From: Bacteroidales bacterium UBA3388
GTDB lineage: Bacteria; Bacteroidota; Bacteroidia; Bacteroidales; P3
Direction: 5' to 3'
Length of the DNA: 6,991 bases
NCBI GenBank assembly: GCA_002358855.1
Contig: DEPQ01000006.1
Span: 74,231-81,221 of the forward strand
Below the pieces are notes generated by a model, which was given only the letters and a program-made list of their open reading frames with translations, made no database searches and was not told the origin of the DNA. Made by a program: the position numbers and the translations under genes. Shown in pieces: positions 5,521 to 6,991 of the stretch; position 1 is the stretch's first letter; every line of letters begins with the position of its first letter.

Positions 5521-6991
5521 TGGAATACAATTTTAGAGAAATCGAACCAAAATGGCAAAATTTTTGGAAAGAGAATAAAACCTTTAAAGCAGAGATTAGA
5601 GAAGACAAACCAAAGTATTACGTTTTAGATATGTTCCCTTATCCATCGGGAGCAGGACTTCACGTAGGACATCCGCTTGGTTATATAGCCTCAGACATAT
5701 TTTCAAGATACAAACGCTTGCAAGGCTTCAACGTATTGCACCCTATGGGATACGATGCTTACGGATTGCCAGCAGAACAATACGCAATACAAACAGGACA
5801 ACACCCTGCAATCACCACAGAGAATAATATAAATCGTTATCGTCAGCAATTAGACATCTTAGGCCTTTCTTACGATTGGGATAGAGAAGTAAGAACTTGC
5901 GATGACAAATATTACAAATGGACACAATGGACTTTCCTAAAACTATTTGGCAGTTACTATTGTAATGACGCACAAAAAGCACGCCCAATAGAAGAATTGA
6001 TTTGTGTATTTGAGAAAGAAGGAAACCAAAACATAAACGCAGCAACCTCACAAAGCGAAAAATTCACCTCAGAAGAATGGAAAAACTTTTCAGAAAAAGA
6101 AAAAGCAGATATTTTAATGAATTATAGAATAGCATACCTTTCAGATTCTATGGTGAATTGGTGTAGCGAACTTGGAACTGTGCTTGCTAACGATGAAGTT
6201 GTTAATGGCGTATCGGTAAGAGGAGGTTATCCAGTTGAAAGAAAATCAATGCGTCAATGGTCTTTGAGAATCACAGCATACGCAGAAAGACTTCTTAACG
6301 ATTTAGACAAGCTTGATTGGACAGACTCTTTAAAAGAAATACAAAGAAACTGGATTGGCAAGAGTCAAGGAGCGGCTGTGTATTTTAAATTAGAGAATGG
6401 CGAAACCTTAGAAGTGTTTACAACAAGAGCAGACACGCTTTTCGGAGTTACTTTTATGGTTCTTTGTCCAGAACACGACAAAATCGCCGACTTAACCACA
6501 CAAGAACAAAAAGAAGAAGTAGAAAAATACGTTTCATGGGCGAAAAACCGTAGCGAAAGAGAAAGACAAGCAGAAGTAAAGAAAGTTTCGGGAGTATTTA
6601 CCGGCTCTTACGCACTTCATCCTTTGAGTGGAGAGAGAGTTCCTATTTGGATTTCCGATTATGTCTTAGCAGGCTATGGCACAGGAGCCGTTATGGCAGT
6701 GCCAGCACACGATAGCAGGGATTTTGCCTTTGCAAAACACTTTTCACTTCCTATAAAACAAGTAGTAGTCCCACATGGAGAACAAGAAGAAGACACTTCC
6801 TTGTGGCAAGAAAGCAAAGACTCAAAAGCAGGCAAGGTAATCAATTCCGATTTCCTTAATGGCTTAGACGTAAAAGACGCAATAAAGAAAGCAATCCAAC
6901 ACATAGAAGACAAAAACTTAGGCTTTGGCACAATAAACTATCGATTAAGAGATGCAATCTATTCACGCCAAAGATATTGGGGCGAACCATT
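5521..6991 (+). CDS. leuS: Leucyl-tRNA synthetase (3' end outside the window)
   Basis: Cytoplasmic class I synthetase that charges tRNA-Leu and edits mischarged products. The first 490 codons are visible and the frame is open to the window end; family length (about 900 or more) implies that nearly half is missing. Visible: YNFREIEPKWQ start (3-13); MFPYPSGAGLHVGHPLGY at 38-55 with the HIGH-type box HVGH at 48-51; MGYDAYGLPAEQYAI at 76-90; VNWC at 212-215; then the CP1 editing domain with TTRADTLFG at 301-309 and GTGAVMAVPAHDSRD at 387-401, whose Asp398 should be the conserved editing aspartate; and YSRQRYWGEP at 481-490. Residues about 150-205 are a charged insertion before VNWC that is absent from E. 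coli LeuRS and, as I recall, standard in Bacteroidota. The KMSKS loop, anticodon-binding domain and C-terminal domain lie beyond the window. There is no Shine-Dalgarno sequence; the ATG is preceded by an A-rich stretch, 13 bases after rlmD. Confidence 0.98.

Noticed and set aside
5812..6931. Two - strand open frames (5812-6051 and 6674-6931) within leuS.
   Set aside because: leuS is continuous and conserved through both, so these are antisense shadows.

Overview
This is chromosomal housekeeping DNA from a low-G+C (about one third by eye) member of the Bacteroidota. Four signals point there. None of the visible starts has a Shine-Dalgarno sequence. Two divergent promoters have the TTG-N19-TAnnTTTG form used by this phylum's primary sigma factor. 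The LeuRS carries the insertion before its VNWC motif that I associate with Bacteroidota. The genes at positions 1-621 and 3059-3667 resemble protein families I know mainly from this phylum. The order or genus cannot be fixed from the sequence.

Left block (1-2660, + strand). The window opens inside a gene. Its reading frame is open back to base 1, and what is visible is the C-terminal part of a THUMP-like, methyltransferase-associated protein. Three bases later comes ung (uracil-DNA glycosylase), then, after 37 bases, pgi (glucose-6-phosphate isomerase). A strong bidirectional hairpin at 2616-2657 ends this block and also ends the convergent secG transcript.

Middle block (2676-3837). On the - strand, an uncharacterised TPR-tailed protein gene (3059-3667) is followed by secG (2676-3032), a subunit of the SecYEG translocon. 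They look like one transcript. Its promoter lies back to back with the rpmH promoter in a 170-base intergenic region that contains helically phased A/T tracts.

Right block (3838-6991, + strand). rpmH (ribosomal protein L34) is followed by an intrinsic terminator whose T-run stops 8 bases before the start codon of rlmD (23S rRNA m5U methyltransferase). After 13 more bases comes leuS (leucyl-tRNA synthetase), cut off by the window end before its KMSKS loop. This block serves translation: a ribosomal protein, an rRNA modification enzyme and an aminoacyl-tRNA synthetase.

No tRNA, rRNA, CRISPR array, insertion sequence, prophage or defence gene is visible, and I find no convincing new biological system. 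The points most worth a second look are the terminator placed almost on top of the rlmD start, the phased-tract divergent promoter region, an in-frame 21-bp tandem duplication in the first gene, and the uncharacterised partner gene of secG.
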